A DNA stretch of 64,000 nt, taken from positions 2,731,501-2,795,500 of the forward strand of contig NZ_JUHB01000001.1 in the NCBI RefSeq assembly GCF_000799565.1, in the 5' to 3' direction. Origin of the DNA: Cellulophaga sp. Hel_I_12. GTDB lineage: Bacteria; Bacteroidota; Bacteroidia; Flavobacteriales; Flavobacteriaceae. The first letter of the stretch is position 1, and every line of letters begins with the position of its first letter. Below are positions 1-8,968 of this stretch, piece by piece. The position numbers and the translations under genes were made by a program. The notes beneath the pieces were generated by a model. The model made no database searches. It was not told the DNA's origin and saw only the letters and a list, made by a program, of their open reading frames with translations.

Positions 1-20
1 TATTGTAAATTTAAATAAGC

Positions 21-1175
21 TCAAAACCCAGTTTTTATTCTGTTTAAAAGTGCTTTCATAAAAGGCCATGGGGGTGGGCTACTAATAAATTTAAAATCTT
101 CTAAAAAGCTGGTTTCTTCATCTAAAAATTTAAAAATCAGTTGAGGACTTCTCTTTTTGAAAAGCAATTCAAAGATAGATTGACCCAAGGCATTATTGGC
201 AAAAAGTACATCCAACAATAACAAGTCATAAAACCAAAACTTATCTTTTTTATTAAAAGTGTTCAAGGGCTGTTCGTTTTTTAAATGTGCCACTAATTTT
301 TTTACCTTTTTACTGGTGCTCATAAAGGTGTAGCCTGTACTCGCTTTGGTCCAACCTCCAGCAGTGCCAATATATAGAATAGTTTCTGTGTTTTTTTGAG
401 CAAAATTAAAACAAGTCATAGGGATGCTGCCTTTCTCTGTCTCAGTTATTTCGTAATTTCTGATACCTAAATCATCGTTTAGATATTTTTTTATAGCTTC
501 TTCATATTCGGATTTTTCGAGTAGTTTTTCAGAAAATAAAGTATATTCAACCAGTGCCTCTGTTTCGGAAAATGGCAAAATATACATAAAACGAGTATTT
601 CCTTTCTGGGCTATGGAAAAATCCATAAAAGTAGCTGTTTTTTCATGAAAAGCTGCCTGGTCTGTTTTCACAAACCAACCTATAAAATGCTGTTGTAAAA
701 CAGGATATTTTTTTTGTAGTAGCGGTTCTTTATAATCGTAAATGCTATTAAAAACTTTTTCCGCTATATATGTAGTATTTTGGGTTTTTATGAGTTGGTG
801 GCTAGTTGTTTTCTCTATGCTAATTACTTCGTCTTGTACGAAAGCAATGTTTTTATGCTGCGCTATTTTTCTTAGATAACTAGCATAAAAATCTTCGCCC
901 TTAATCATCTTATAGCGATACGGGGCAATGCTGTACTCTTGTCTCAATTTTTTTCCAGCGAAGAAAATACTGTGCCACGTTCTAAAAAGTATGTCATCGA
1001 AATCACCTTCATCTTTTTCCCAAAAACACCATGTTCTGTCATTGGTTTGTTTGGCATCTTTATCTAGCAGTAAAATAGATTTCTCCTTAAAAAAGGGATC
1101 TTTTCCTATTGCATCTGCTAAAAGTAAGCCTGCGGCACCAGCGCCGATGATTATATAGTCGTAGGTTTGTATCAT
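21..1175 (-). CDS. crtY: lycopene beta-cyclase
   Basis: 384 residues, the normal size for an FAD-dependent lycopene cyclase, which closes beta-ionone rings on lycopene to make beta-carotene in the zeaxanthin/carotenoid pathway. The N-terminus carries the dinucleotide-binding motif IIGAGAAGLLLA (about residues 9-20), followed by the acidic end of the second strand (LLLDKD). The middle and C-terminal parts have the family pattern of a lycopene cyclase, including YIGTAGGWTKASTGYTF near residues 265-285. The start codon overlaps the stop of the upstream gene by 4 bp, so the two are probably cotranscribed. The stop lies 20 bases from the window edge. Identification rests on recalled family resemblance. 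Confidence 0.9.
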   Translation of the reverse strand: MIQTYDYIIIGAGAAGLLLADAIGKDPFFKEKSILLLDKDAKQTNDRTWCFWEKDEGDFDDILFRTWHSIFFAGKKLRQEYSIAPYRYKMIKGEDFYASYLRKIAQHKNIAFVQDEVISIEKTTSHQLIKTQNTTYIAEKVFNSIYDYKEPLLQKKYPVLQQHFIGWFVKTDQAAFHEKTATFMDFSIAQKGNTRFMYILPFSETEALVEYTLFSEKLLEKSEYEEAIKKYLNDDLGIRNYEITETEKGSIPMTCFNFAQKNTETILYIGTAGGWTKASTGYTFMSTSKKVKKLVAHLKNEQPLNTFNKKDKFWFYDLLLLDVLFANNALGQSIFELLFKKRSPQLIFKFLDEETSFLEDFKFISSPPPWPFMKALLNRIKTGF

Positions 1176-2167
1176 TCTATGAAATATGGTATTTTATGGG
1201 TAGTAATGATAGGCTTAGGTACCATTTTCTTTACTTTTTCTGTTCTTTCTATTATTGCAATAATCTCAATAGCAATATGAATACCATATAGGTTATCTGG
1301 ATTTCTAATGCCCAAAAAACTTTTTTCCGTATGGGCCACTTTTACAATTCCCGATTTAAAGTTTTCACGAGATCCTTCTAGGGTAGCGGTAAAGTCCTCT
1401 TTTTCTTTGAATAATTCAGCTTCGGTATTTGACTGAATAAGGTAGATGTCACAAATATTTGCCCCTGGTGGTGGACTCAAATTACTTACAGCACTTTGGA
1501 TCGACGCGTCATCTTTAATTAGTTTGGTAATTTGCGAAGCTAAATCAAAGGAGGATAAAGTAGTGTTAATGTCTTTTTCTTCTCTAGACGCTGTGAATAC
1601 ATAATACCATTCTTTGGTGTTTTTGGGCAGGTTTACTGGAATTATAATCCGATTTTTACCTCCCTTTACAAGGGCATTTGAAGTGCTATTGATATAAAAT
1701 TTTTCGTTCTGAACGGTTTGGGTTTCTACTACTTTATGATCTATGAACTGCTCTACCGCTGGACCATAAATAGTGTCTTGTTTTTGTAAAAACCCAATTT
1801 TAGGTTTTTTATTTTTTGAGGAATTTACCACATAGGATAGGTCATAATCCACTGAATTTTTATTTTCATTTTTTATCAGCAGTTTAAAGATGCCATTTTT
1901 TGAAGCCATGAATTGTGTTTCAAAAACTTTAGTAAACTCTTCCTTAATTTTTAAAGTAGATAAACTTTCATAAACTAGTAGGCTATTTTTTTTAGCTTTT
2001 TTAGTTTTGTGAAGGGAAATCCTCAAGCTAATGGTATCCGTATCGTAAGCAGGAATATAGATTTCTTTCTGTTCATTTGGTGCAATGCTTATAATTTCAT
2101 TATGCACTGATTGTGCATTTAACATAAAACACACACCAAAAATAATCAGACAACTGAAGGCTTTCAT
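1172..2167 (-). CDS. secreted protein of unknown function, upstream of crtY
   Basis: 331 residues with a hydrophobic signal peptide ending near LNAQ (residue 19), so it is probably exported to the periplasm or surface. The mature part is mixed beta-rich and lysine-rich with no family I recognise. A stretch around NLSPPPGANICDIYLIQ is followed by a lysine/acid-rich tail. It precedes crtY with a 4-bp ATGA overlap, which suggests translational coupling but not a carotenoid role by itself. No function is assigned. Confidence 0.7.
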   Translation of the reverse strand: MKAFSCLIIFGVCFMLNAQSVHNEIISIAPNEQKEIYIPAYDTDTISLRISLHKTKKAKKNSLLVYESLSTLKIKEEFTKVFETQFMASKNGIFKLLIKNENKNSVDYDLSYVVNSSKNKKPKIGFLQKQDTIYGPAVEQFIDHKVVETQTVQNEKFYINSTSNALVKGGKNRIIIPVNLPKNTKEWYYVFTASREEKDINTTLSSFDLASQITKLIKDDASIQSAVSNLSPPPGANICDIYLIQSNTEAELFKEKEDFTATLEGSRENFKSGIVKVAHTEKSFLGIRNPDNLYGIHIAIEIIAIIERTEKVKKMVPKPIITTHKIPYFIE

Positions 2168-2390
2168 TTATGATTTTTTTATTCAAAGATACTAATTTAT
2201 GCATTTGCTCTTGGTGTAAAAGGTCTCCTGTGAAAAAGGTCCTTGACCTACAAATTAGTTGTTCGAAATGAATCTTTTAAAAAATTTAGTTCAACATTTT
2301 TTAATTAGGCATGATTCATGATTTTAATTCAAAATACTTTTAGAACCAAATGAGGTAGTATTTTATACATTTTAATCTGAACTTAGCACT

Positions 2391-2801
2391 ATGAAAAAAT
2401 TACTTTTTTTAATACTACTACTTCCTATGACAATTTTTGCGCAACATAAAGTGACTTTACACATTACGAATGTTAAAAATACCAAAGGTGAAATAAGAGC
2501 AGCCCTTTACAATACTACAGAGAACTTTTTAAGGTTTGATAAAGTTTTTAAAGCTGCTGCTGTAAAGGCTATGAAAGGAAAAACTGTCTTAATTATGGAG
2601 GACATCCCTTCTGGGACTTATGCGATAGCCGTTTTTCATGATGAAAATTCCAATGAAAAATTAGACACTAATTTCATGGGTATTCCCAAAGAACCTTTGG
2701 GCTTTTCAATTGGGAAAATGAAAACCTTTGGACCTCCGAGTTTTAAAGAATGTTCTTTTGAACTCGATAGTGATAAAGAAATTACTATTGAAATTAAATA
2801 A
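2391..2801 (+). CDS. DUF2141 domain secreted protein
   Basis: 136 residues: a signal peptide (cleavage after FAQ, about residue 18), then a single small beta-sandwich domain with the DUF2141 signature pattern VKNTKGEIRAALYN near the start, followed by IPSGTYAIAVFHDENSNEKLDTNFMGIPKEP. That pattern, with the DENSNEKLDTN calcium-loop-like segment, is what I recognise as DUF2141. The family's biochemical role is unknown; members are often near carotenoid genes in flavobacteria, which fits the neighbouring crtY, but this is only context. The gene stands alone on the plus strand between two minus-strand genes. Confidence 0.8.
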   Translation: MKKLLFLILLLPMTIFAQHKVTLHITNVKNTKGEIRAALYNTTENFLRFDKVFKAAAVKAMKGKTVLIMEDIPSGTYAIAVFHDENSNEKLDTNFMGIPKEPLGFSIGKMKTFGPPSFKECSFELDSDKEITIEIK

Positions 2802-2978
2802 AACTTAGATTCATGTTTTTGATACCTTCACTCTTAGGAGCACCGGTGTTTAAGGCTTTAGTTGAAAACACCAGTTTTAGAATTCATGAGATTGGTGGTC
2901 CTTTATGATGTGTGAATAAAAACTTCTTTGATTAAAATAGCCTTCTTTTTTAAAAATAGATTTTCAATATAGACCAAC

Positions 2979-3013
2979 AAACCTTCATTTACTCTTAAAG
3001 TAAATGAAGGTTT
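2979..3013 (-). terminator. intrinsic terminator downstream of the S41 protease gene
   Basis: A perfect 14-bp inverted repeat (2979-2992 with 3000-3013) around a 7-base loop. It lies about 50 bases past the stop of the minus-strand protease gene. On the minus strand the stem ends in a short T run. It may also stop plus-strand transcription coming from the DUF2141 gene. Confidence 0.75.
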
Positions 3014-3062
3014 GATCATCTAATTTTTTAGTTTCTCGTTGGTGGTATGTTAAATACTTCTA

Positions 3063-6000
3063 TTAACGTTCGTCTTGATAGCCTTCAGGTCGTTTCCAAC
3101 GAATAGGTGGAGCAGGTTCAGGCTTTATACTAAATTCTTGGGTTTTTAAAAGTCGCAGGGCTTCTTCAACGCCTTTTTCTAGTTGTGGGTCTTTGCCTGC
3201 TAATAACGATTTCGGATCTTGAATAACTTCAATATCTGGGGCAACACCATCACCTTCTACTGCCCATTCTCCATTAATGTCATAAAAACCACCTCTAGGT
3301 GCTACCATTCTACCACCATCTATAAAAGGTGGTGTATCCCAGGTGCCTACTAAGCCACCCCAAGTACGTGTGCCCACCAAAGGGCCTACTTTCTTCATAT
3401 GAAACATATAGGGTAATAAATCACCTCCAGACCCAGAACGTTCGTTGATGAGCATCACTTTGGGGCCAAAAATTCCCGCTGCAGGGGATGTCCATGGTCG
3501 GTTTCCTTCTGTTTTGCTATTAAAATATCCGTAAGGCTCTCTCGTCATAATATCAATCATATAATCTGCCGCAGAACCACCGCCATTATTACGCTCGTCT
3601 ATGATCACTCCTTTTTTATCTTGTTGCGAAAAGTAATAGCGATTAAAAGAGGTATATCCTCCGTTTCCTGTATTTGGTACATACACGTAAGCCAATTTTC
3701 CTCCGGAAAGCGCATCCACTTTACGACGGTTGCTTTCTATCCAATCGTACGTTCTTAGACCTCGATCGCTACGAACAGGCTTTACTAAAATTTCTTTTCC
3801 ACCGCTTTGGGCAGTGGTGTTAATGGTTAAACGTGTTTCGCGACCCGCTGTTTGCTCTAAGAGCAAATACGGGTTGATAGTTCCCGTCAGGGGTTTACCA
3901 TTAATAGCAGTAATGAAATCGCCTTCTTTTACCGCAATACCTGGTTGTGCTAACGGTGCTTCGGCATCAGGATTCCAGCTTTCCCCAGTGTAGATTTTTG
4001 AAATTTTGTAAAAGCCATTTTCAAGGACTAAGTCACATCCTAAAAGCCCTACCGGTACATTGTCAATATCTGGCATATCACCACCCGAAACATAAGAATG
4101 CCCAATGGCTACTTCACCACTCATAATATCCACCACATAATTCAAATCTGTCCGGTGACGTACATGTTTTATCCAAGGCGAATACCATTCGTAGATCGTG
4201 TTCCAAGGTGCTCCATGTACATTATTTACGTATAGAAAATCACGCATATAGCGCCATCCTTCTTTAAAAATTTGTTCGTACTCTGCGGTTGGATCTACCT
4301 TAATTTTGATGCTAATGGCTAAGTTATCTTTAGCTGGATCTGGTTTAGACGCCGTTTCAGTAAGCATCCAAGAGTTGTTTATATTGAGTAAAATATGCTT
4401 GCGATCATTTGAAACGACCATGGCATTAACTTTTGATGCATATTCATCGGCCTTCATTTTTTCTACATCATATTTATGTAATTTGAGACCATTTTCATTA
4501 GGCACGGCTTCTGCAATGAAAATTGTATTTTTTGGCCCTTTCGCTAAAGCCGTATAATTTCTATCCGATAATGGTAAAGCAACTATCCTGTTATAAATTC
4601 CCTCTGCATCAATAGTGACACTTACTTTGGGCGTTTTTTCTTCTTCTTTGTCTTTATCTTTTTTGTTATTTTTTGATGCGATTTCAGGAGTGCTTACCGC
4701 TTTTTCTTCATCGGTTTTGGGTAGGGTTGGCGCTTTGCCCTCTTTCGAAAGAACAATGGCATAAAGGCTTCTAGTAACATTGGTGTCATAAGAACTCATA
4801 TCTAACCAACCCGATTGTAAACCGTAATTGGTACTTGCTAAAAAGTAAAGATAGGCCCCAGTTTCATCCCAAACAGGGCTGATAGCATCTGCAAGTCCAT
4901 CTGTAAGTTGAATGGTTTTTTTGTTGTTTATGTTGTAAGCAAAAATAGCTTTGAAATTACTAACCAATTGTTTTGGATAGCTTATCCATTGGCTATCTGG
5001 TGACCAAACAGGATTCATAGTTCTGTTTGGGTGAGCATACGAATCTGTAGCTACTTTCTCAGCATTTCCGGTATTGAGATTCAAAACCCATATATTGTAA
5101 TCTGTATCTGAATAGGCAATATAATTGGCATCAGGAGACCAGTCCGGTGTAAAATAGAAGGTGTTATTGGGTAAACTATAACTTTTTTGATTGGCTCCAT
5201 CTTGATTAGCGGTTACCAGTTGATATTCGCCTGAAGCGTCAGAGAACCAAGCAATTTTGTCGCCTTTCGGTGACCAAACTGGAGCCCGATCTGCAATACC
5301 CGGAGTGTTCGTGATATTTTTCCAAGTTCCATTTTCTTTAGGAACCGTGAATATTTCACCTCGATGTTCAAAAACCGCTCTTTTCCCTGTAGGAGAAATA
5401 TTGGCATTTGTAAGTTGTCTAGCACTTACATCTTCCCATCTTGGTCTAGAAAAATTCATATCTCCATTGATGGTGATCGAAAGTTGTTTTGTTTCACTTG
5501 TTTTAGGATTAAGAAGATGTAAATAACCACCTTGTTCGTAAACGATGGCACTTTTACTGGCATCTAAACTTTTAACATCGAATTTTTTATGAAAAGTAAG
5601 TTGTTTTTCTGCTTTGGTTTCAGGATCGAAAGACCAGATATTACTGGCAAAATCACGTTCTGATAAATAGTAAACCTTAGCATCAAACCAAACAGGATCT
5701 AAATGACGTTCTTGAGTGGGTTGGGGAGTTGTTATTAAATCTTTGGTTTCCATGTTAACAATCCAAATGGGCATGGCCTGACCGCCTCGATAATTTCGCC
5801 ATTCAGGATCCCAAGAAGTAATAGGCGTATAGGCAATATATGTACCATCATCAGAAATTTCTCCATAAGCGGCTCTCGGAATATCAATAGCCACGGGAAA
5901 ACTACCCGCTACCGACACCTTATATAATTTATTGGTCAAAGTAGGCTGACCGTCTCTGCCAGAACGGAAAAGCACTTCGCCGTCCGGTGTCCATCCCTGC

Positions 6001-6323
6001 ACATAATCGCCATCAGGGTGGTAGGTTAATCGTTTTGGTTCTCCACCTTCAGAGGGGATTGTATACACATCAACATTGCCATCATATTCCGCTGTAAAGG
6101 CAATAGTTTTTCCGTCTTTTGAAAAATGTGGACTAGATTCGTAGCCTTCATTACTTGTTAATCGAATGGCTTGGCCACCATTGATACTCGTTTTCCACAA
6201 ATCATTGGCATACACAAAAACAATTTCGGTTTCTGATGCTGTTGGTTGTCGCAGTAGTTGTGTTCCTTGCGCTTGTGAGTAAAAGGAAGCTAGTAAAATA
6301 ACAATCGAGTAGATAGTTTTCAT
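3063..6323 (-). CDS. tricorn-like S41 family peptidase with propeller and PDZ domains
   Basis: 1086 residues, matching bacterial tricorn protease homologs. A signal peptide (cleaved after SQAQ, about residue 19) is followed by repeated WD40/TolB-like propeller blades (for example SPDGxxIAY and SPKGDKIAWFS patterns) to about residue 530. A Lys/Glu-rich linker sits near 545-570, a PDZ segment with GIAVKEGDFITAINGKPL near 790-810, and a C-terminal S41 catalytic domain with the NNGGGSAADYM segment near 910 and the nucleophile context RSGSGGDLLPYM near 957. Tricorn family enzymes degrade oligopeptides. The signal peptide suggests a periplasmic or surface enzyme here. It is monocistronic, and a strong hairpin lies downstream. 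Confidence 0.9.
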   Translation of the reverse strand: MKTIYSIVILLASFYSQAQGTQLLRQPTASETEIVFVYANDLWKTSINGGQAIRLTSNEGYESSPHFSKDGKTIAFTAEYDGNVDVYTIPSEGGEPKRLTYHPDGDYVQGWTPDGEVLFRSGRDGQPTLTNKLYKVSVAGSFPVAIDIPRAAYGEISDDGTYIAYTPITSWDPEWRNYRGGQAMPIWIVNMETKDLITTPQPTQERHLDPVWFDAKVYYLSERDFASNIWSFDPETKAEKQLTFHKKFDVKSLDASKSAIVYEQGGYLHLLNPKTSETKQLSITINGDMNFSRPRWEDVSARQLTNANISPTGKRAVFEHRGEIFTVPKENGTWKNITNTPGIADRAPVWSPKGDKIAWFSDASGEYQLVTANQDGANQKSYSLPNNTFYFTPDWSPDANYIAYSDTDYNIWVLNLNTGNAEKVATDSYAHPNRTMNPVWSPDSQWISYPKQLVSNFKAIFAYNINNKKTIQLTDGLADAISPVWDETGAYLYFLASTNYGLQSGWLDMSSYDTNVTRSLYAIVLSKEGKAPTLPKTDEEKAVSTPEIASKNNKKDKDKEEEKTPKVSVTIDAEGIYNRIVALPLSDRNYTALAKGPKNTIFIAEAVPNENGLKLHKYDVEKMKADEYASKVNAMVVSNDRKHILLNINNSWMLTETASKPDPAKDNLAISIKIKVDPTAEYEQIFKEGWRYMRDFLYVNNVHGAPWNTIYEWYSPWIKHVRHRTDLNYVVDIMSGEVAIGHSYVSGGDMPDIDNVPVGLLGCDLVLENGFYKISKIYTGESWNPDAEAPLAQPGIAVKEGDFITAINGKPLTGTINPYLLLEQTAGRETRLTINTTAQSGGKEILVKPVRSDRGLRTYDWIESNRRKVDALSGGKLAYVYVPNTGNGGYTSFNRYYFSQQDKKGVIIDERNNGGGSAADYMIDIMTREPYGYFNSKTEGNRPWTSPAAGIFGPKVMLINERSGSGGDLLPYMFHMKKVGPLVGTRTWGGLVGTWDTPPFIDGGRMVAPRGGFYDINGEWAVEGDGVAPDIEVIQDPKSLLAGKDPQLEKGVEEALRLLKTQEFSIKPEPAPPIRWKRPEGYQDER

Positions 6324-6409
6324 GAGTTGAAGTTTAGACTTTAAATATAAAGAAAAGATTATTGAAAAATGAATACGAAGTAAAGAATAAGGATTTACGT
6401 TTATTTAAA

Positions 6410-6451
6410 GACCCAAGACCCAAGACCCAAGACCCAAGACCCAAGACCCAA
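6410..6451. repeat. heptanucleotide tandem repeat, six perfect GACCCAA units
   Basis: Six exact copies of GACCCAA run from 6410 to 6451, followed by one decayed unit (GAGCCGAA). The unit length is not a multiple of three and the array is intergenic. It ends about 25 bases upstream of the -7 box of the DUF423 gene. Confidence 0.95.
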
Positions 6452-6476
6452 GAGCCGAAAACTGATATAACATTCT

Positions 6477-6484
6477 TATCTTTG
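6477..6484 (+). promoter_or_regulatory. Bacteroidota -7 promoter box for the DUF423 gene
   Basis: TATCTTTG matches the TAnnTTTG -7 consensus of Bacteroidota and lies 17 bases before the ATG at 6502. No clear TTTG -33 box is visible at the usual spacing; that position falls just after the heptamer repeat. Confidence 0.55.
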
Positions 6485-6501
6485 ATTAAAATTTGAAAAC
6501 T

Positions 6502-6888
6502 ATGATTTTATTAGTTCAATTTATGGGTGCCTTGTACGGAATGTTAGCTGTTCTATTTGGCGCTTTCGGCGCGCACACCTTAAAAAAGACATTGTCTGAT
6601 GACCAATTAAAAAGTTTTGAGACAGGGGTCAAATACCAAATGTATCATGCTATTTTGCTAGTGATCATTGGGTACAATTTTAATTTTATAACACCCTTAG
6701 AAACCAATATTGCTTATTGCTTTATTATTGGTACATTTTTATTTTCCTTTAGCATCTACGGCCTTAGTATTAGTGCCTCAAAAAATAAAAAACTTAGAAT
6801 ATTGGGGCCAATAACTCCGATAGGAGGTTTGTTTTTGGTCGCAGGTTGGGGACTATTATTGTATGCTTATATAAAAGATATTTTTTAA
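6502..6888 (+). CDS. DUF423 family integral membrane protein
   Basis: About 128 residues from the ATG at 6502. An in-frame TTG lies at 6493, but the ATG gives the usual DUF423 N-terminus. Four hydrophobic segments and the family motif AVLFGAFGAHTLKK near residues 15-28 are visible, together with the conserved GVKYQMYHAILL segment near 45. DUF423 (YgdD-like) proteins are small inner-membrane proteins of unknown function. The promoter carries a variable-length-type repeat, described separately. Confidence 0.88.
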   Translation: MILLVQFMGALYGMLAVLFGAFGAHTLKKTLSDDQLKSFETGVKYQMYHAILLVIIGYNFNFITPLETNIAYCFIIGTFLFSFSIYGLSISASKNKKLRILGPITPIGGLFLVAGWGLLLYAYIKDIF

Positions 6889-7034
6889 GGCATTGCATTC
6901 CTCGAGGCCTCAGAAATTTAGCCTTCAAATAATCAAAAGCAGTTAAAAAACAGTAGGGAGACGTGATCTTCACGCGAATAGTCTAGCGGTCTTGATTCTT
7001 GTATCTTATTGGGTTCGCTTACCAGTCGACGTAT

Positions 7035-8570
7035 TTACTCTGTTTTCTCCTCCGTTGCGGTAAAGGTTTTTATGGCGGTATTAGGTTCCATAATCGAATA
7101 GCCTTTCCAAAATTCTGGATCATAACGTGCTAAATAGGTAGGGGTAATCTTATTGTTTTCTTGAATAGCCTCAAATGTTCCAGGATTTATTTCTTGGGTA
7201 TCAAAAACTACAATTTCATATTTATTTACGTTTGTAACGGCTGCATCAAAATCAAGTGAAAGTTCATTTTGTTTGTTTTTACCTTTTACAATCTTATTAA
7301 ATTCTATAATTTTTAGTGGTCGTTTTGCACCTGCTAAAACACCACCTTCTTTTTCTACATACCGCAAATTATATTTATTAGCGGCATCTTTATAAAATAT
7401 CATTTTTCCTTTTTCTAGATACTCATTCATAAAAACACCTAAAAGTTTAAATGATTTTAATGGTTTTACGTTTTCATAATCGGCCCGTACTACGGCAAAA
7501 TCATCTGCATTAATGTATAAGGTTCCCTTATAATCTGCGCCTCCTTTGGGTTCAAAGTTTAAAACATAGACGACATCAGCTCCTAAATACGTCAATTCTT
7601 TTAACGTGAAATTATATTTTCTAGATTTTGTAATAAAATTAAGATCGGTATCTTCCATAAAAATCAAATCTTGAAAAAGCTTAGAGATTTGATTTTTTGT
7701 GCTATTGGCAAAATAGCGTTTGGCATTTTCTTTTCGTTTTTTTTCTTCTTCTATTTTTTTGTTTAAAGCATTGACGTCGCTTGAATCTATTTCCTTTCCG
7801 AAGAGTTCGTCGTTATCTATTTTCGTACCAAATAAACCTGATTTTATTTTTAAATACGAATCTGGTTTTACATTTTCTTTTAAAATTTGTTCTAGTTTTT
7901 TCTCTAAAATATCAAAATCGACTTCCGTATTTTTATCGTACATTTTAGAGGCTTTGATAAGCTCTATTTTTTGTTTGTCGGTGGATAAATTTCCTGATAA
8001 ATCGGCTAAAACTTCGGTGTAATAATCAGAGCTTCTAGGAACTGAATTTATAAAATTATCTACAAATTGTTTGTCAAAGGCATCAATCGTCGATTTAAAA
8101 TCTGAATAGTTGGTTCTGTTAATGTATTGATGGTAATGATCTCTAAAAAACAATCTTTTTTTAGTTAATGACGTATTGTAATTCTTTTCCAGATTATCTT
8201 CTACCAATTCAATTAATTCTTCAGCAGTGTAGTTTTTATTGGTGACAATGACGTTTTTTAGCGCAATACTCTGTGGGGCTAAAAGCACAATGCTATCCTT
8301 GAAATTTTCAATACTAATCGCGTAGGTTTTAAAACCCATACTTGATATAAATAGGGAATCTGTTGGCGCACTTTTTTTCTGAAGCAACACGCTAAAACTA
8401 CCCTCGGCATTAGAAATTACACCACCTTCGTCAGCGAACTGGATGGTTGCAAAAGGAATAGGTTCTTTTGAAATCGAGTCTAAAATTTTAGCGCTTAAGG
8501 TTTGAGATTGGCCTTGTGCACTAAAATGTAAAGTACAGCATACAAAAAAGAAAGTGAAATAAAATTTCAT
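7035..8570 (-). CDS. secreted protein with carboxypeptidase-regulatory-like domain
   Basis: 511 residues: a signal peptide to about residue 19, then a CarboxypepD-regulatory-like beta-sandwich (residues about 25-110, pattern AKILDSISKEPIPFATIQF and NAEGSFSVLL) as seen at the start of TonB-dependent receptors and many Bacteroidota surface proteins. The rest is a long lysine-rich domain with a helical KKIEEEKKRKENAKRY segment near 270, and a beta-rich part (LTYLGADVVYVLNFEPKGG near 330). No enzymatic motif is recognised and no TonB beta-barrel is present. Probably a periplasmic or outer-membrane-associated protein of unknown role. Confidence 0.75.
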   Translation of the reverse strand: MKFYFTFFFVCCTLHFSAQGQSQTLSAKILDSISKEPIPFATIQFADEGGVISNAEGSFSVLLQKKSAPTDSLFISSMGFKTYAISIENFKDSIVLLAPQSIALKNVIVTNKNYTAEELIELVEDNLEKNYNTSLTKKRLFFRDHYHQYINRTNYSDFKSTIDAFDKQFVDNFINSVPRSSDYYTEVLADLSGNLSTDKQKIELIKASKMYDKNTEVDFDILEKKLEQILKENVKPDSYLKIKSGLFGTKIDNDELFGKEIDSSDVNALNKKIEEEKKRKENAKRYFANSTKNQISKLFQDLIFMEDTDLNFITKSRKYNFTLKELTYLGADVVYVLNFEPKGGADYKGTLYINADDFAVVRADYENVKPLKSFKLLGVFMNEYLEKGKMIFYKDAANKYNLRYVEKEGGVLAGAKRPLKIIEFNKIVKGKNKQNELSLDFDAAVTNVNKYEIVVFDTQEINPGTFEAIQENNKITPTYLARYDPEFWKGYSIMEPNTAIKTFTATEEKTE

Positions 8571-8826
8571 AGAATTAGTTGGGTATTAGTGTAACAAAAG
8601 AAACGATAGATCAGAAACAATCCACCCTATTTTTGATTTTATTAAGAGCTATTTAGTACTTATTTAACGGATATTTAAAAAAAATGTCGATTCTTTAACT
8701 AAAGACGTTTCATTTTCGCAAAAGGTTGCCCGACACAGGAGAATTTTTACGTTTGAACAGAATGAAAAAGACCAATATTCAAGGCGCTACATGGGAGGTT
8801 TAACAATTTCGCTTATCGCTTTGCGA

Positions 8827-8967
8827 TTAATGGCATCCGCAATCGCCGCAAGAATTGGATTTTTTTTGAGACGAAAAAAAACGTTTTGGTAAAAAGAATT
8901 TTTTAACAACATAGCCTACGGCAATGGCAAGGGTACAATAAACAAGTATGTGCTGTAGTGCTTCCAT
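8827..8967 (-). CDS. FeoB-associated Cys-rich membrane peptide
   Basis: A 46-residue gene starting 1 base after the feoB stop. It has one transmembrane helix (about residues 7-22), a basic stretch (KKFFLPKRFF) and a Cys-rich tail ending SCGDCGCH. This layout fits the FeoB-associated Cys-rich membrane protein family, found next to FeoB in many bacteria. It may act as a metal- or redox-sensing accessory of the Fe(II) transporter, but the function is unproven. It is the third gene of the feoA-feoB unit. Confidence 0.85.
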   Translation of the reverse strand: MEALQHILVYCTLAIAVGYVVKKFFLPKRFFSSQKKSNSCGDCGCH

Positions 8968-8968
8968 T

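Noticed and set aside
928..1158. Plus-strand frame of 76 codons inside crtY
   Set aside because: It lies fully antisense to the cyclase N-terminus and has a Ser/Lys-rich low-quality composition.
6410..6451. CRISPR array
   Set aside because: The units are 7 bp and directly adjacent, with no spacers; it is a simple tandem repeat.
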